Source: Cryptomeria japonica
Lineage: Eukaryota; Streptophyta; Pinopsida; Cupressales; Cupressaceae
Assembly: GCF_030272615.1 (NCBI RefSeq)
Contig: NC_081410.1
Location: 227,078,915-227,142,914, forward strand
Reading direction: 5' to 3'
Length of the DNA stretch: 64,000 nucleotides
A program made the translations under genes and the position numbers. Below, in pieces: positions 42,635 through 54,707 of this stretch. The notes beneath the pieces were generated by a model. It worked only from the letters and a program-made list of their open reading frames with translations. It was not told the origin of the DNA and searched no databases. The stretch's first letter is position 1. Each line of letters opens with the position of its first letter.

Positions 42635-44463
42635 TTGTGATTGAAAGAGTAGTGGATGGAGCGGACTAAAGCTTAAATGAATATCTGCTATGTTATTGGC
42701 ACTAATGCAGTCATTGACATTGTTGCTGAAAACGCTGATGATAATGTATTGAGTGCAATTATTATATGTTGTGTGCTTGTTGATAGCTCTGCCTCGGTAA
42801 AGGATATAAATAAATCACTTGTGCCGTTAAAACTGTATTACCAAGAGTTAAAACTGCGTGAAGGAGAAATGGATAATAACAATGGTGGGAAATTTTTCCT
42901 TATATCGTTATAATACCAGGAAAATTTCAGATGTTTTGAGGAGTTACGGAATAATAAAGAATTGGTATCGGGTAGAGGCGATGAAAGGTGAAGAGTGGAA
43001 AACTTTGCAATTGTTAAATACAATTGTTGACAGATTCCATCATTCATGACTGGAATGCATTTAGATGTTTCTTATTGTTTATTATGGTGTGAACAATTTT
43101 ATTGAAGAGAAAAATAATTTGACCTCTTAAATTATAGTATTCAATTATTTGGACAGGTGTAGATTTATTCTATAAAGTGGAGTGTATGTATAGAGTTAGG
43201 AGGAATTTGAGGGTTTTTTAAAATCATTTAAACTGTTTTAAAAAATATTGTTAGTTGAGAAAGGGTTACCAATACAAATTTTAATGTGATGTTTTTAATA
43301 ATCAGTAATTATTTTTTAGTCTTTCATATATTTAATGATTTTATAAATAATAACTATTGGAGGAGGCAATTATATCTTAATAAACTTATTACATAAATTA
43401 TAAATTAATTTAAATAAATAAATTGGGATTGATAATGAAAATAATTTAAAATAAATAAGGATATAAAATAACTAAATATGATATTTAGCTTGATACTTGT
43501 TGATAGAAAAATTGATGTGTTAGATCTTTTGATTCACCTTGGTTTTAGAATTTTAGGGCATTCTATGACAAAGATATCAAAATATAAAAATGGATTATTT
43601 GGTTTACTCTAGAGCATGTAGAATTGATCTTTGTGAGTGTCATGAACCATTCCATTCTATCTATTATTTAGTCTAGGCTTATTTGGCTTGTTTGCGTGCA
43701 TTTTATTGATTAGCTTAGACTAACTCTTGGAATTGTGTTTTCTCTTTTTCATTATTGTGAACCCAATTAAGACTACACAACCTAGTTTGTTTTTATAGTT
43801 TGAGGATTTTTCAAATCTACGATTAACATTGATTACATTGTATTTTAAAATTTGAATTGTCCTTTTGCCTTTATAGATAGATCTTCCTTTTAGGGTTTGG
43901 TGCTTCTTCTAAACCTATATTTTTTCCATTCTACCCATCTTAGATTTTCCTTATGGTTAACTCTCATCACACAATTTAGATCTAATTTATGATTGATATT
44001 TAGAGTTGTAACAAATTATACCTTCCTTTTTGTGTTGCTTGATCCATCTTTTAAGGGCTATCATGCTTTATCGTAGGTCATTGTAAACCTTAGATCCTTG
44101 AATGGACCCTTACTTTCAACATGAATTCTCATGGTATTATATCCTTAGCCTCTATTTAGACTTCCATTCCTATTTTATTTTATTTTTTACACACTATCAT
44201 TTGTGATACCATTGTCCTTGATTCTCTCATGACACTTTGTCAAAAGAAATAAATAACTTTATTTATAGAAGAATTATATAACTCTACATATCATTTTCCT
44301 TTAGGGGTTTTCTTATGACATTTCCCTCTTTGTTGGGCTACCTCACTTCATTCCTCCCTAATCATCACATGTTACATACTTCTATAACAACCCATAGGAT
44401 CCAAATTTACACATTCCTTTTACAATCCAATCAATACATGAGATCTTGATAACAAGTAACATA
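42635..44463. other. Intergenic, nothing recognised
   Basis: AT-rich flank of the TNL. Short open stretches near 42,680-43,050 lack recognisable features. Confidence 0.55.
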
Positions 44464-44468
44464 CACTC

Positions 44469-44750
44469 TAAAGCAGTCAACAGTGAGGAGGGACCTCAAG
44501 GAGATCGGTCCAAACAGGTCAGCAAGAGTAAACACAACGGAAACACACAGAAATGATGGAGGCAATGCAGAACATATAGTTTTATTGCATGAAATTTGAT
44601 TACATCCAACCGGGTTGCAACATACCGACACATAGGCCTGGTAGAATAGGTCACATCGGGACCTTGAATTCGAAAGATCTATCTTCTAGGCACAATTTAT
44701 CTCTGATTGATTCTAATTGATCTTCAATTGATTGATTCTAAAGCATGATT

Positions 44751-44816
<66 letters not shown>

Positions 44817-45259
44817 CCTGAAGAACAAGACCTAACATGCAAAATGAACAAGGTCAGCCTCCGCCAAGAGATTCCTGCGAAAAATCCAAAGGATGAAACG
44901 TAGAAGGTCGGCCACACACCAAAAAACATTGAGATCAACGCTCAAGGCTCCGCAAGCTTCGAAATGGGTTTCGATAGATCACCAGAATAGGTCTCAGGCA
45001 ACCGATAACAAAGGAACAATCGGTAACAAGAAACTATCATGGAAACTGGTAGCGATATCTTGTCGGAAAGTGATCCAAATGAGATGTGGTTTCAAAGCAA
45101 GAAAGATGATCAAGTCTTCAAGTAGAATCCAACTCCATAGGATCCGGTGAGCCAAAACCAGGACACGTAGAAAGGAAAACTGAAACTACAAACAAAACAG
45201 AAAAAAAAATGGTTTTGGTTGATGCAAGATTGCTGTGAACTGAGGATGCTCCTGCATCA
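44469..45259 (-). mobile_element. 3' LTR of element C, with (AT)n expansion
   Basis: 791 bases against 759 in the other LTR; much of the extra is an (AT)n tract at about 44,755-44,815. Its outer plus-strand edge reads TA instead of TG (TAAAGCAGTC against TGAAGCAGTC), a point change. Confidence 0.9.
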
Positions 45260-45290
45260 GACATCCAGGGTTAATGAAAAAGTGAGCCTC

Positions 45291-45812
45291 TCACTTTGTT
45301 GGGGTTAGAGGGGAACCAAGGCGGTCTACCTCTACCTGAGAAATCCAAGATGAATCTTCAACTGGTCTGCTCTTCCACGTCACAAGATATTCTTTGTACT
45401 GACTGTTCCGGGTACTACGCCCAATCCTACTATCCAAAATCTCTTCAATCTGCTCTAGTTCCTTCCAGGGCAATTATTTCTCCAAGTCTGCAACACTATC
45501 CTCACTGAATTTTGGTTCATGGTACTCATGAAGATCCGCAATGTTGAATATAGGTGAAATACTTAGACTATCTAGTAGCTCTACTTCATATGCATTTCCA
45601 GAACTGAACTTTCTCAAAATCTTACAGGGTCCAAACTTCTTCATCTGCAACTTACTATAAGTTCCAACCGAGAATCTCTCTTTTCTCAAGTATACCATCA
45701 CTTTATCGCCAACTTCAAATTCCTTATGTCTCCTCTTCTCATCTGCCTTCTCCTTATATTTGTTGTTCATGTCTTTCAAATGTTGTTTAACCTGAATATG
45801 CAATGCTGCCAT
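45291..45812 (-). pseudogene. Integrase C-terminus and chromodomain of element C
   Basis: The stretch 45,812-45,474 encodes the integrase tail (GDKVMVYLRKERF, KFGPCKIL; GPY/F-type). 45,473-45,291 encodes a chromodomain (EQIEEILDSRIGR, YLVTWKSRPVEDSSWI). Chromodomains in this position define chromoviruses and direct integration to modified histones. A stop separates the two parts. Confidence 0.88.
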
Positions 45813-46380
45813 GTGATCTGCAAAATCTTCTTCTTCTGAACTCTTCCAGTCTTAACTGCCTATGTCTCTCAATTCTGCTATTCCTCTAGGATGCACTCTG
45901 GTAACAATCTCAAAAGGTGTTTTTCCGATACTTCTATTCACTGAATTATTATAGGCAAACTCTTCTTGTGCAAGGATCAAATCCCAACTTCCGGTTTTAT
46001 CTCCCACTAAACATCTCGACAAGTTTCCGAAACTCCGGTTAACTACTTTTGTCTATCCATCAGTTTGTGGATGAAAAGTAGAACTGAACTTCAAATATGT
46101 CTTCATCTTCTTCCAAACTGTTCTCCAAAAATAGCCAACAAACTTACTGTCTCTATTTGAAACTATGCTCTTGGGTAATCCATGCAATCTCACCACTTCC
46201 TTGAAAAATAGGTCTGCTACATGCAATGCATCTGATATCTTCTTACAAGGTATGAAATGAGCCCTCTTCGAAAATCTATCCACTACCACAAATATAGAAT
46301 CATTCCCTCTTGGTGTCTTAGGCAATCCAAGTACAAAATCCATACTTATATCCTCCCAAGGTCTTACTGATACTATCAAA
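45813..46380 (-). pseudogene. Integrase core of element C (distal part)
   Basis: 46,379-46,053: [19 protein letters not shown] with the first catalytic Asp, [15 protein letters not shown], then the SKF region and FHPQTDG. The conserved Gln after TDG is replaced by TAG (CAG to TAG is one C-to-T step), and the frame resumes with TKVVNRS. The second catalytic motif reads SNRDSKF. The upstream end is cut by the TIR transposon. Confidence 0.88.
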
Positions 46381-46473
46381 GGGGTAAGTGCACAAAGATG
46401 GTGGTTAGAAAAGTGGACACACCAAAAAAAAACATGAAAAACAAAACGTGCACGGGGTATTTCAAATTTAAAG

Positions 46474-46640
46474 AACCTCGTACGCGTTTAGGCTCGTTTT
46501 GCCGAACCTAACCAAAGCTAAACCGCGTATGGGGTTTAAAGTCTACTAACTGCATATGCGGTTTAAAAACTAAAACCTCGTACGCGGTTTAGAAACTAAA
46601 AAACCTGTACGCGGTTTTAGTTTGTAAACCACGTACGTGT
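46474..46640. repeat. Left subterminal CGTACGCG-type repeats
   Basis: About six blocks of the kind CCTCGTACGCGGTTT spaced about 25-45 bases, near 46,476, 46,520, 46,549, 46,573, 46,603 and 46,627. CGTACG is palindromic. The matching right set is at 49,322-49,490. Candidate transposase-binding sites. Confidence 0.75.
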
Positions 46641-46689
46641 TTGTCTGTCAATAAAATGCAATTCATTTAGCATTCCATTAGGTTTTTCG

Positions 46690-46762
46690 GTAGGATATAT
46701 ACATAAAATATAACATTTAAGTATAAGTGAGTCTTTTATCTTTCTTATACTTTAAGTTATAT
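46690..46762. repeat. AT hairpin in the TIR transposon
   Basis: ATAAAATATAACATTTAAGT and its near reverse complement (CTTATACTTTAAGTTATATT) lie head to head, about 20 bases apart. Confidence 0.7.
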
Positions 46763-46899
46763 TTTATATATATATTGTCAGGATGTTTGAGAGTGGTTCC
46801 AAATCTCTAAGAGTGATAATGCAGATTCTAGTTTTTTGAGTATTCATATAAATTTCAGACTTAGTCAAATTTCAGTAATCAACATGCTCATATCAGCAC

Positions 46900-47305
46900 T
46901 ATCTCTCTCGTCTCTTCTCTACATTCCCCCTCTCTCTTCCTTAACCCCTACCTTTTTGTCTCTTAGGCATCTCCCTCACTACTTTCTTCCCTCTCTCAGG
47001 TATCTCTCCCTCTCTACTTTCTTCCCTTTCTCTCTTATCTCTCCCTCTCTTTCTCATCTCCCTCACCCTCTTTCTTTCTTTCATCTATCCCTCTCTTTCT
47101 CTCCCTCTCTCAAATATCTATCTCTCACTCTCTCCCCCTCTCTTCAGTGTCTCTCTCTCTCATTCTCTCCCTCTCCCTCCCCCTCCCTTTCTCTTCCTTT
47201 GTCAAGTATTTCTTTCCCTCTAACTCTCTTTCTCTCCCCCTCTCGCTCCATTTCTCTTTCTCTGAAGTCTCTCTCCTTCTCTCTATCAAGTATCTAGCTA
47301 TCAAC

Positions 47306-47351
<46 letters not shown>

Positions 47352-47406
47352 CTATCTCACTCTCCTCCTCTACCAAGTGTATCTCTTTCCCACTCTCTCC
47401 CTACCT

Positions 47407-47466
<60 letters not shown>

Positions 47467-47866
47467 AAGTCTCTCCCTCTCATCATCTTTCTCTCTATCT
47501 TACTCTCTCCTTCTCTCAAGTGTATCTCTCTCTCATTCTCTCCCTCTCTCGTCCCCCTCCCTCTCTCCCTTTCTCATTACTTCTCTTTCTCCCTCTCTCC
47601 CTCTCTTTGCACCTCTCTCTCTCTCTCTCTCTCTCTCTCTAGTCTCTTGTACTCTCCTTCCATCCCTTCCTCCCTCTCACTCAGACTCTCTCTATTGTTC
47701 ACCCTCTCTTTCTCTCTCTCTCTCACCTTCCCTCCCTCCACCTCTTAGGTCTCTCTTTCTCTCCCAATCCCTCTATCCACCTCTCTCTCTCTCTCTCTCT
47801 CTCTCTCCTCCTCTCTTAGGTGTATCTCTCTCCCATTCGCTCCCTCTCCTCCCCCTCTCTCCCTCT
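46900..47866. repeat. CT-rich tract with (CT)n microsatellites
   Basis: Nearly 1 kb of pyrimidine on the plus strand with pure (CT)n runs at about 47,311-47,346 and 47,418-47,463. Long open stretches here (Ser/Leu-rich, Arg/Glu-rich) are artefacts of composition. Confidence 0.9.
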
Positions 47867-47867
47867 C

Positions 47868-48880
47868 TGGGGTCATATGGTATCCTAGGGATCCATGCAT
47901 GTGTCCTAAGGGGTCATGGGACACCATATGACCCATAACGACACATAAGAGGTCATATGGAGTCCTAAGGGGTCATAGGACACCATATGACCCCTTAGCA
48001 CACCATACGGCCCATAATGACACCAAATGGTGTCCTAAGGGGTCATAGAACACTATATGACCTCTTAGAACACCATACGACCCATAACGACACCATATGG
48101 AGTCCTAAGGGATCAAATGGTGTCCTAAGGGGTCGTAGGAGACCATATGACCCCTTAGGACACCATATGACCCCTAACGACACCATATGGTGTCTTAAGG
48201 GGTCATAAGGTGTCCTAGGGATCATAGGACACCATAAGACACATAACAACACCATATGGTGTCCTAAGGGGTCATAAGGTGTCCTAGGGGTCATAGGACA
48301 CCATGTGACCCTTAGAACACAATATGACCCCTAACAACATCTAAGGGGTCATAGGGTGTCCTAAGGGGTCATAGGACACTATATGATCCCTTGGCACACC
48401 ATAGGACCTATAATGACACCAAATAGTGTCCTAAGGGGTCATAGAACACCATATGACCCTTTAGGACACCATATGGTGTTTTCATGGGTCGTATGGTGTC
48501 CTAAGGGGTCATATGGCATCCTATGACCCCTTAGGACACCATATGGTGTCGTTATGGGTTGTATGGTGAACTAAAGGGGTCATAGAACCTCTAATGATCA
48601 TAGGACACCATATGGCATCCTATGATCATAGGACACCATATGACCTCTAATGACACCTAAGGGATCATATGGTGTCCTAAGGGGTCATAGAACACCATAT
48701 GACCCTTTAGAACACCATACGACCCATAACGACACCATACGGAGTCCTAAGGGGTCATATGGTGTCCTAAGGGATCATAGAACACCATATGACCCATAAC
48801 GACACCTAAGGGGTCATATGGAGTCCTAAGGGGTTATAAGACAACATATGACCCTTTAGTACACCATACGACCCATAAAG
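47868..48880. repeat. Array of alternating GGTCATATGGTGTCC units
   Basis: Dozens of copies of GGTCATATGGTGTCC and its reverse complement GGACACCATATGACC alternate, joined by CCTAAGG-type linkers, for about 1 kb. Because both orientations are mixed, the single strand can fold extensively. No gene. Confidence 0.9.
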
Positions 48881-49018
48881 ATTATCCAATCAATACGTTC
48901 ATCTTCTTCAAATGTTCTACTTTATATCCTATCTTCTTTAAAAAGAAAAAAGAAAACTGACCACCTTGTCAATCTTCTTATCACCTCATCTATATGCAAT
49001 CAAAAAGAAGATATATTA

Positions 49019-49020
<2 letters not shown>

Positions 49021-49053
<33 letters not shown>

Positions 49054-49135
49054 AGAGAAAGAGAGAGAGAGAGAGAGAGAGTGAGAGGGAGAGAAAGAGA
49101 GGCACCTTGTACGCGCTTGAGAGGGGGAGAGAGGG
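49021..49135. repeat. GA-rich microsatellite
   Basis: (GA)n runs with short interruptions, followed at about 49,140-49,290 by CA/TA-rich and AT-rich simple sequence. Confidence 0.9.
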
Positions 49136-49321
49136 AGACAATACACATACATACACACATATGTGTGTATATATATACTTAATACATTATATATTATTAT
49201 ATACATATATATATTATATATTATATATTTTTATATTATATATAAATTATATATTATATGTATATACACATATTATATATACAATATCATATTATACACA
49301 CTCCCAAAATTTAAACAACCT

Positions 49322-49490
49322 TAGCATGTACGCGCTATTTATAGTAAAAATAGCGCATACGCGCTTTTTATAGTAAAAATAGTGCTTATGCACTTTTAAT
49401 AGTTAAGATAGAGCGTACGTGCTTATTAGACCATAAGTACCCCATACGTGCTTTTTATACCATAGGTACCCCGTACGCGCTTTTGACTGT
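49322..49490. repeat. Right subterminal CGTACGCG-type repeats
   Basis: Six blocks of the kind GTACGCGCTTTTTATA at about 29-30-base spacing. They mirror the left set and share the CGTACGCG core. The rest of the right end (49,491-50,334) has no gene. Confidence 0.75.
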
Positions 49491-50356
49491 TTAGGCTTGG
49501 AAATAGGCCTGGATGACAAAGCTACGGTTTGGAAGTTTGATTTCCGTCCATTTCCCTCCTTTTTAATGTGTTTTATTTTATCAACTTGGTTTCTCGACTT
49601 TGTCATCATTAGGTTTACACTTCATCAATTGGGTATTTCTAAAATTTCCACCATATTTTCACCCATCTTCTCAGCTTTCTAACCATATATGTTTTTTTAA
49701 AATTTGAACAACAATAACATATTATTATTGAATTTCTTTTACAAGTGTCTCCATAGTTCTCACAGACATACGCGCGCCATTTTTTTAATAACTTTTGATA
49801 TACTTATCCAAATTTGAAAAAAATTATATATTATTGTAGTGCACTTGATTATTTACAATTTAAAATTTTAAAAAATGTATTTTCAATTTTTTTAGTGCAA
49901 CTTATGCTTCGTGCACGAACAGGTACCTAATTTTCAGGATGTGCTCGATTGGAAAAATCATTAAAAAAAATACTCAACAAAAAAATTACGAAAAAATACA
50001 CATCTTCTAGTGCTCACTCTTAACTATCTTTCTGCCAAAGGAATTATCAAAATACTAAATCTAACTATGACTATTTTGATGCGCACATCAGACACTATGT
50101 TATGTTTTTTTCTGAAAAAATCAGGGTCTGTTTTTCGTGCACAAAGGATTTGACCCCCTTAATCTTATCCAATTTTGAAAAAAATTAGTAGTTTGGAAAC
50201 TAGATTCAGTGTACTACAATATTTGTTCTTTGATTATCTTCATATCTTGAGTGGATGATTTTCAAATTTTGCCTCCAAGTTCAGGTTCACCTGATTTCAG
50301 GAAAAAAAGTGTCCACTTATACCCCCCTTTTTTACCACCATCTTTGTGCACTTACC

Positions 50357-50884
50357 CAAAGGTTTATACAATCCCATATTTTGATTACTACCTTTTGCAA
50401 CTTGACAAACTCTACAACTTTGCACATATCTCTTAGCATCCTTATGAATCTGGGGCCAAAAGTACTGCTCACTCACAAATGCAACTATTTTGTCAATGCC
50501 AAAATGTCCAGCTAAATGTCCACTATGTTTCTCTTTAATTAGGTTCTCTCTCATGAAACTCTTAGGTATGCATAACTACACTCCCCTGAATAACATCCCG
50601 TCCTAAATGAAATAATCCAACCATTTGCTCCTATCAACCATAACCGGTTCTCTACATGTTTTCCAAGGTTCTGCAAAATCTGAGTCTTCATCATATAAGG
50701 TATTCAAATCTTCAAAACCTAATACTATCACTCTTATTTATGTCAGCAAATTCCTTTCCCTACTCAATGCATCAACAACTTTGTTGGATTTCCCACTTCT
50801 ATGCTTCAACACAAAGGTGTAACTCTGCAAGAATTGTACCCATCTCATATGTCTCTTATTTAACTTACTCTGACTGTTCAAATA
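50357..50884 (-). pseudogene. Integrase zinc finger and RNase H end of element C
   Basis: The minus frame includes the RNase H C-terminus (SNKVVDALSRERNLLT, about 50,790-50,740) and the HHCC zinc finger (SGHLAGHFGIDKIVAF, CRVCQVAKG; 50,554-50,400), ending at NMGLYKPL, where the TIR element begins. Stops are present in between. Confidence 0.85.
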
Positions 50885-52237
50885 CTATAAAGCTTGATGA
50901 TCTGTATACAACACAAACTCCTTAGGCAACAAGTAGTGTCTCCATTTCTTCAAGGCTTGAACTATGGCATAAAATTCTTGATCATACATTGAATATCTCC
51001 TCCGAGCATCATTCAATTTCTCACTGAAATATGCTATTGCTCTTCCTTCTTGACTCAAAACTACTCCTATTGTTGTTCCACTTGCATCACAATCCACTTG
51101 GAATACCTTATTGAAATCCGATAAAGCTAACATAGGCTGCTCAATCACTTTCTGCTTCAATAATTCAAAAATTTTGTTAGCTCCGATGGTCCACTTGAAT
51201 TCCTTCATATCTCCTCTCACAGTCTCAGACATAGGGTTACAAACTGAACTGAAATTTTTGATGAACTTCCGGTAAAAACTAGTCAATCCATGATATGATC
51301 TTACCTCTCCAATGCTTTCTAGTGTAGGCCACTCAACAATGGCTTTCACTTTCTCAAGGTCCATCTTCAAACCATCCTCAGATATCACAAAGCCCAAATA
51401 GAATAACTCATCCTTCATGAAAGTGCACTTTTTGATATTGATCAACAACTTTTCTTCTCTCAACCTCTATAAAACTTGTCTTAACTACAACAAATGCTCC
51501 TCTTTTGTTCTACTGAAAATCAGAATGTCATCCAAATACACAATAACAAACTTACCCAAGAATTTCTTTCATACCTCATTCATCAGTCTCATGAAAGTGC
51601 TTGGTGTATTAATCAATCCAAAAGGCATCACCAACCATTCATATAGTCTTTTATTTGTCTTAAATGTTGTCTTCCACTCATCACCTTCTCTGATCCTGAT
51701 TTGATGATATCCACTCTTCAAATCTATCTTTGTAAAGTATTTTGCTCCACTTAAACAGTCCATTATGTCATCTATCTTAGGCAAAGGAAATCGGTATTTC
51801 ACTGTGATCTTGTTTATTTCTCTTGAATCGGTACACATCCTCCACTCTCCATTCTTCTTAGGTGCTAATACTGTTGGTACTGCATAAGGGCTCAGAGTCT
51901 CCCTGATCAAACCTTTTTTTAACAGCTCCTGCACTTGTCTATTCAGTTCTTCATTCTCTGTTGGTGTCAACTGGAGTGCAACTTTGTTAGGCAAACTAGC
52001 TCCGAGAACCAAGTCCATGCAATGGCTAATACTTCTAACAGGTGGTAATCCATTAGGTACATTATCTGAAATGATGTCCACATATTCTGTCAGCAAATCT
52101 CTTATCTTTGTCAGGTGTTCTCCTTCTGGTTTCGGTTTCTCGGTCTTCTTAGGAATTAAGGAAAAACATGCATTCTCATGTCTCAATCCATCCATGAATT
52201 TCCTTCCATCTACTAAACAAATTATGGCTTTGTACAA
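50885..52237 (-). pseudogene. Reverse transcriptase and RNase H of element C
   Basis: 52,237-51,569: RT fingers and palm (CTDSREINKITVKYRFPLPK, SGYHQIRI, MPFGLINTPSTFMRLMNEV), then a TGA. YLDD follows near 51,545-51,530, so the active site is kept. Two TAG codons follow before KLLINIKKCTFMK. 51,463-50,885 contains the RNase H with the intact first Asp (FQVDCDASGTTIGVVLSQ). Here, unlike elements A and B, there is a single RNase H with an intact first motif. Confidence 0.92.
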
Positions 52238-52743
52238 ACTTCACCCTTCAAAGGTTCCTCCAAAGGTAACAAAGTTTGCTTCATCCCATTGGCCACAATA
52301 GTGTATGTATTCTTCCTTCCATCATCTATTGTCTGTCTATCAAACTGCCAAGGTCTTCCCAACAAAAAATGACAAATATCTGTAGGCATAATATCACACA
52401 AAACTTCATCATGATACTTCCCAATTTTCAATTTTATCAAACACTGTTCACTTACTAACAACTTATGTTCATCCTGAATCCATGTTATTTGATAAGGCTT
52501 AGGGTGTTTCAATCTCTCCAATTTCAACTTATTCACCATCTCTTCTTAAACAAGACTATCTGAACTACCACTATCAATAACAAATTTACAACACTTACCA
52601 GATACCTTACATCTGGTCTTGAACAAGTTCTTCCTCTGCAAGGGTTCTTCATCTCCTCCAGTATGACACAAAGCTCTCCTCATCATCAACAGTTCTCCAT
52701 CTTCTGGTTTATTGTCTGATTCGGTGGGGTTTTCTTCCACCAC
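52222..52743 (-). pseudogene. Protease of element C
   Basis: FVIDSGSSDSLV (52,600-52,546) has the catalytic DSG, followed by a TAA, then a frame with HFLLGRPWQFDRQTIDDG. It is a standard chromovirus retropepsin interrupted by one stop. Confidence 0.88.
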
Positions 52744-53763
52744 TGCTACTCTTTTGGTAGCCTCTATCTTCTTACATTCAAATGCACGGTGTCCTTCTCC
52801 TCCACACTTAAAGCAAGTTCCTCTAAATGTCCTCTTGTCTTGTCTTCCAAAGTTCTCATTCCAGTAACCATCTGATTCTCTCCTCTAGTAGAAATTTCTA
52901 TCATCCTTCCAATATGAATTACCTTCTTTGCTCACTTCCTTGTTCTAATCTATATTGGTTCCTCTTCCTTCGGTAAACCTTCCACCTCTACCTCTATGTC
53001 TCTGCTCATGTCTTTTGTTCAACTTCTCTTCAGCCTTTAGTGCATAGTGGTAAGCCTCTTCAACACTCTCCAATTTTATCATATTGAGTTCATCTTGTAT
53101 AGACATCCGCAATCCGTTCAAATATCTTGCAATTTGTTCAACTTCATCATCAACATGTCTGGATCTGATGTTCAACTTGTAAAATGCTTTGGTGTATTCC
53201 TTCACACTAGATTCCTTATGTCTCAGGTTCTGCAATTTTTGGAACAAATCCACTTGATAATTCGTTGGGACAAACTTTGATTTTAACTTAGCAATCATGT
53301 GATCCCATGTCTTAATCTTCTATTTACCTCTTCTTTGTCTATCAACTTGCAAATGCTCCCACCAAAGAGATGCATGACCTTTCAACCGGGTACAGACATA
53401 TTTCACCTTCCTCTCTTCTGCAGTGTTTTCAAAATCAAAATACTTCTCCATCTCTGAGATCCAGTCCATCAATTCATTTGAATCTAACTTCTCATCATAT
53501 TCCTGTGGGGTAAAATGAGGTTTAGTGTTCTCCCTACTCAAAACCCTTAAAAACCTTTCTTCATCTGGATCAACTACCGATAGGTTTACTTGTTCCGTTG
53601 GGGCTTCTTCTCTTTCATCTTCACTTACATCTTCAATATGTCGGCCTCTTCTCTGGGTTCTCTCCACGGCTTCTAACCGGGCTGCTATTCCTCGCAACAT
53701 CTCCATCACAGCAAGGTCTGCATTCCCACGCGCTCCACCATTCTTAGTTCCTCTTCGCGCCAT
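52744..53763 (-). pseudogene. Gag of element C
   Basis: Starts MARRGTKNGG at 53,763. Capsid motifs: WISEMEKYFDFENT, LKGHASLWWEHL, KFVPTNYQVDLFQKL, VEEYTKAFYKLNIR-like. A CCHC zinc knuckle CFKCGGEGHRAFEC lies at about 52,815-52,775. TAG codons at 53,320, near 52,945 and near 52,890 break an otherwise continuous frame that leads straight into protease. Gag and Pol therefore look like one fused frame, as in many plant chromoviruses. Confidence 0.9.
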
Positions 53764-53871
53764 AGATTCAAGCTAGTCCTCTGCAATTGCAGGTCAGATC
53801 CGCAATCCACCACCCTACAACAAAACTCAGGACAAGCAACCTCTGGAAAGAAACTTCGCTCTAATACCACT

Positions 53872-54630
53872 TGAAGCAGTCACTGGTGAGGAGGGACCTC
53901 AAGGAGATCAGTCCAAACCGGTCAGCAAGAGTAAACACGACGGAAACACACAAATATGATGGAGGCAATGCAGAACATATAGTTTTATTGCATGAAATTT
54001 GATTACATCCAACCGGTAACAACTGGGTTACAACATACTAACACACAAGCCTGGTAGAATAGGTCACATCGGGACCTTGAATCGAAAGATCTATCTTCTA
54101 GGCACAGTTTATCTCTGATTGATTCTAATTGATCTTCAATTGATTGATTCTAAAACATGATTACAAATATATATATCAATCCAAAGGATCCAGTTGGCCC
54201 AAAAAACCTGAAGAACAATACCTAACGTGCAAAATGAACAAGGTCAGCCTCCGCCAAGAGATTCTTGCGGAAAATCCAAAGGATGAAATGTAGAAGGTCA
54301 GCCACACGCCAAGAAACATCGAGATCAACTCTCAAGGCTCTGCAAGCTTCACAATGGGTTCTGGTAGATCACCAGAATAGGTCTCAAGCAACCGATAACA
54401 AGAGACTGTCATGGAAACTGGTAGCGATATCTTGTCGGAAAGTGATCCAAATTAGATGCAGTTTGAAAGCAAGAAAGATGATCAAGTCTTCAAGTAGAAT
54501 CCAACTCCACAGGATCCGGTGAGCCAAAACTGGGACACACAGAAAGGAAAACTAAAACTGCAAACAAAACAGAAAAGAAATGTTTTTGGTTGATGCAAGA
54601 TTGTTGTGAACCGGGGATGCTCCTGCATCA
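53872..54630 (-). mobile_element. 5' LTR of element C
   Basis: Plus-strand view TGAAGCAGTC to CCTGCATCA, 759 bases, followed by the CACTC duplication. Adjacent inside is the primer site at 53,869-53,858. Confidence 0.9.
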
Positions 54631-54707
54631 CACTCAGGGAAACAATCAAATAAATTGTCGTAACTCATAATTTTAATTTCATCAAAATTGTTAATGGAGT
54701 TAATCAA

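Larger units (their letters stand above)
46383..50356. mobile_element. 3.97-kb TIR DNA transposon of arrays, nested in the integrase
   Basis: Perfect 22-base terminal inverted repeats (starting GGTAAGTGCACAAAGATGG) at 46,383-46,404 and 50,335-50,356, with a second matched block GTGGACAC further in. It is flanked by CAAAGG on both sides (46,377-46,382 and 50,357-50,362), a 6-base target duplication. Removing the element and one copy restores the integrase reading frame exactly. No transposase was recognised; the interior is subterminal motif repeats, a CT-rich tract, a palindromic array and GA and AT tracts. It is non-autonomous. The superfamily is uncertain because a 6-base duplication does not fit the common plant groups well. 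Confidence 0.88.
44469..54630 (-). mobile_element. Element C: chromovirus (Ty3/gypsy), minus strand, with nested DNA transposon
   Basis: Two LTRs (44,469-45,259 and 53,872-54,630) are flanked by the target duplication CACTC (44,464-44,468 and 54,631-54,635). On the minus strand: 5' LTR, primer site TGGTATTAGAGC (53,869-53,858; one mismatch to the usual iMet site), gag, PR, RT, RNase H, integrase, chromodomain, 3' LTR. The coding frame is largely continuous but carries several nonsense codons, and a 3.97-kb TIR element splits the integrase. By eye the LTRs differ by roughly 4-5% in the first 320 bases, so it is older than element B. Confidence 0.93.

Noticed and set aside
46836-47938. Long open stretches rich in Ser/Leu (plus strand) or Arg/Glu (minus strand)
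   Set aside because: They lie wholly in (CT)n-type simple sequence, so open frames arise from composition.
48966-49373. Open stretch with Arg/Glu then Tyr/Ile-rich sequence
   Set aside because: Runs through (GA)n and (TA)n microsatellites.
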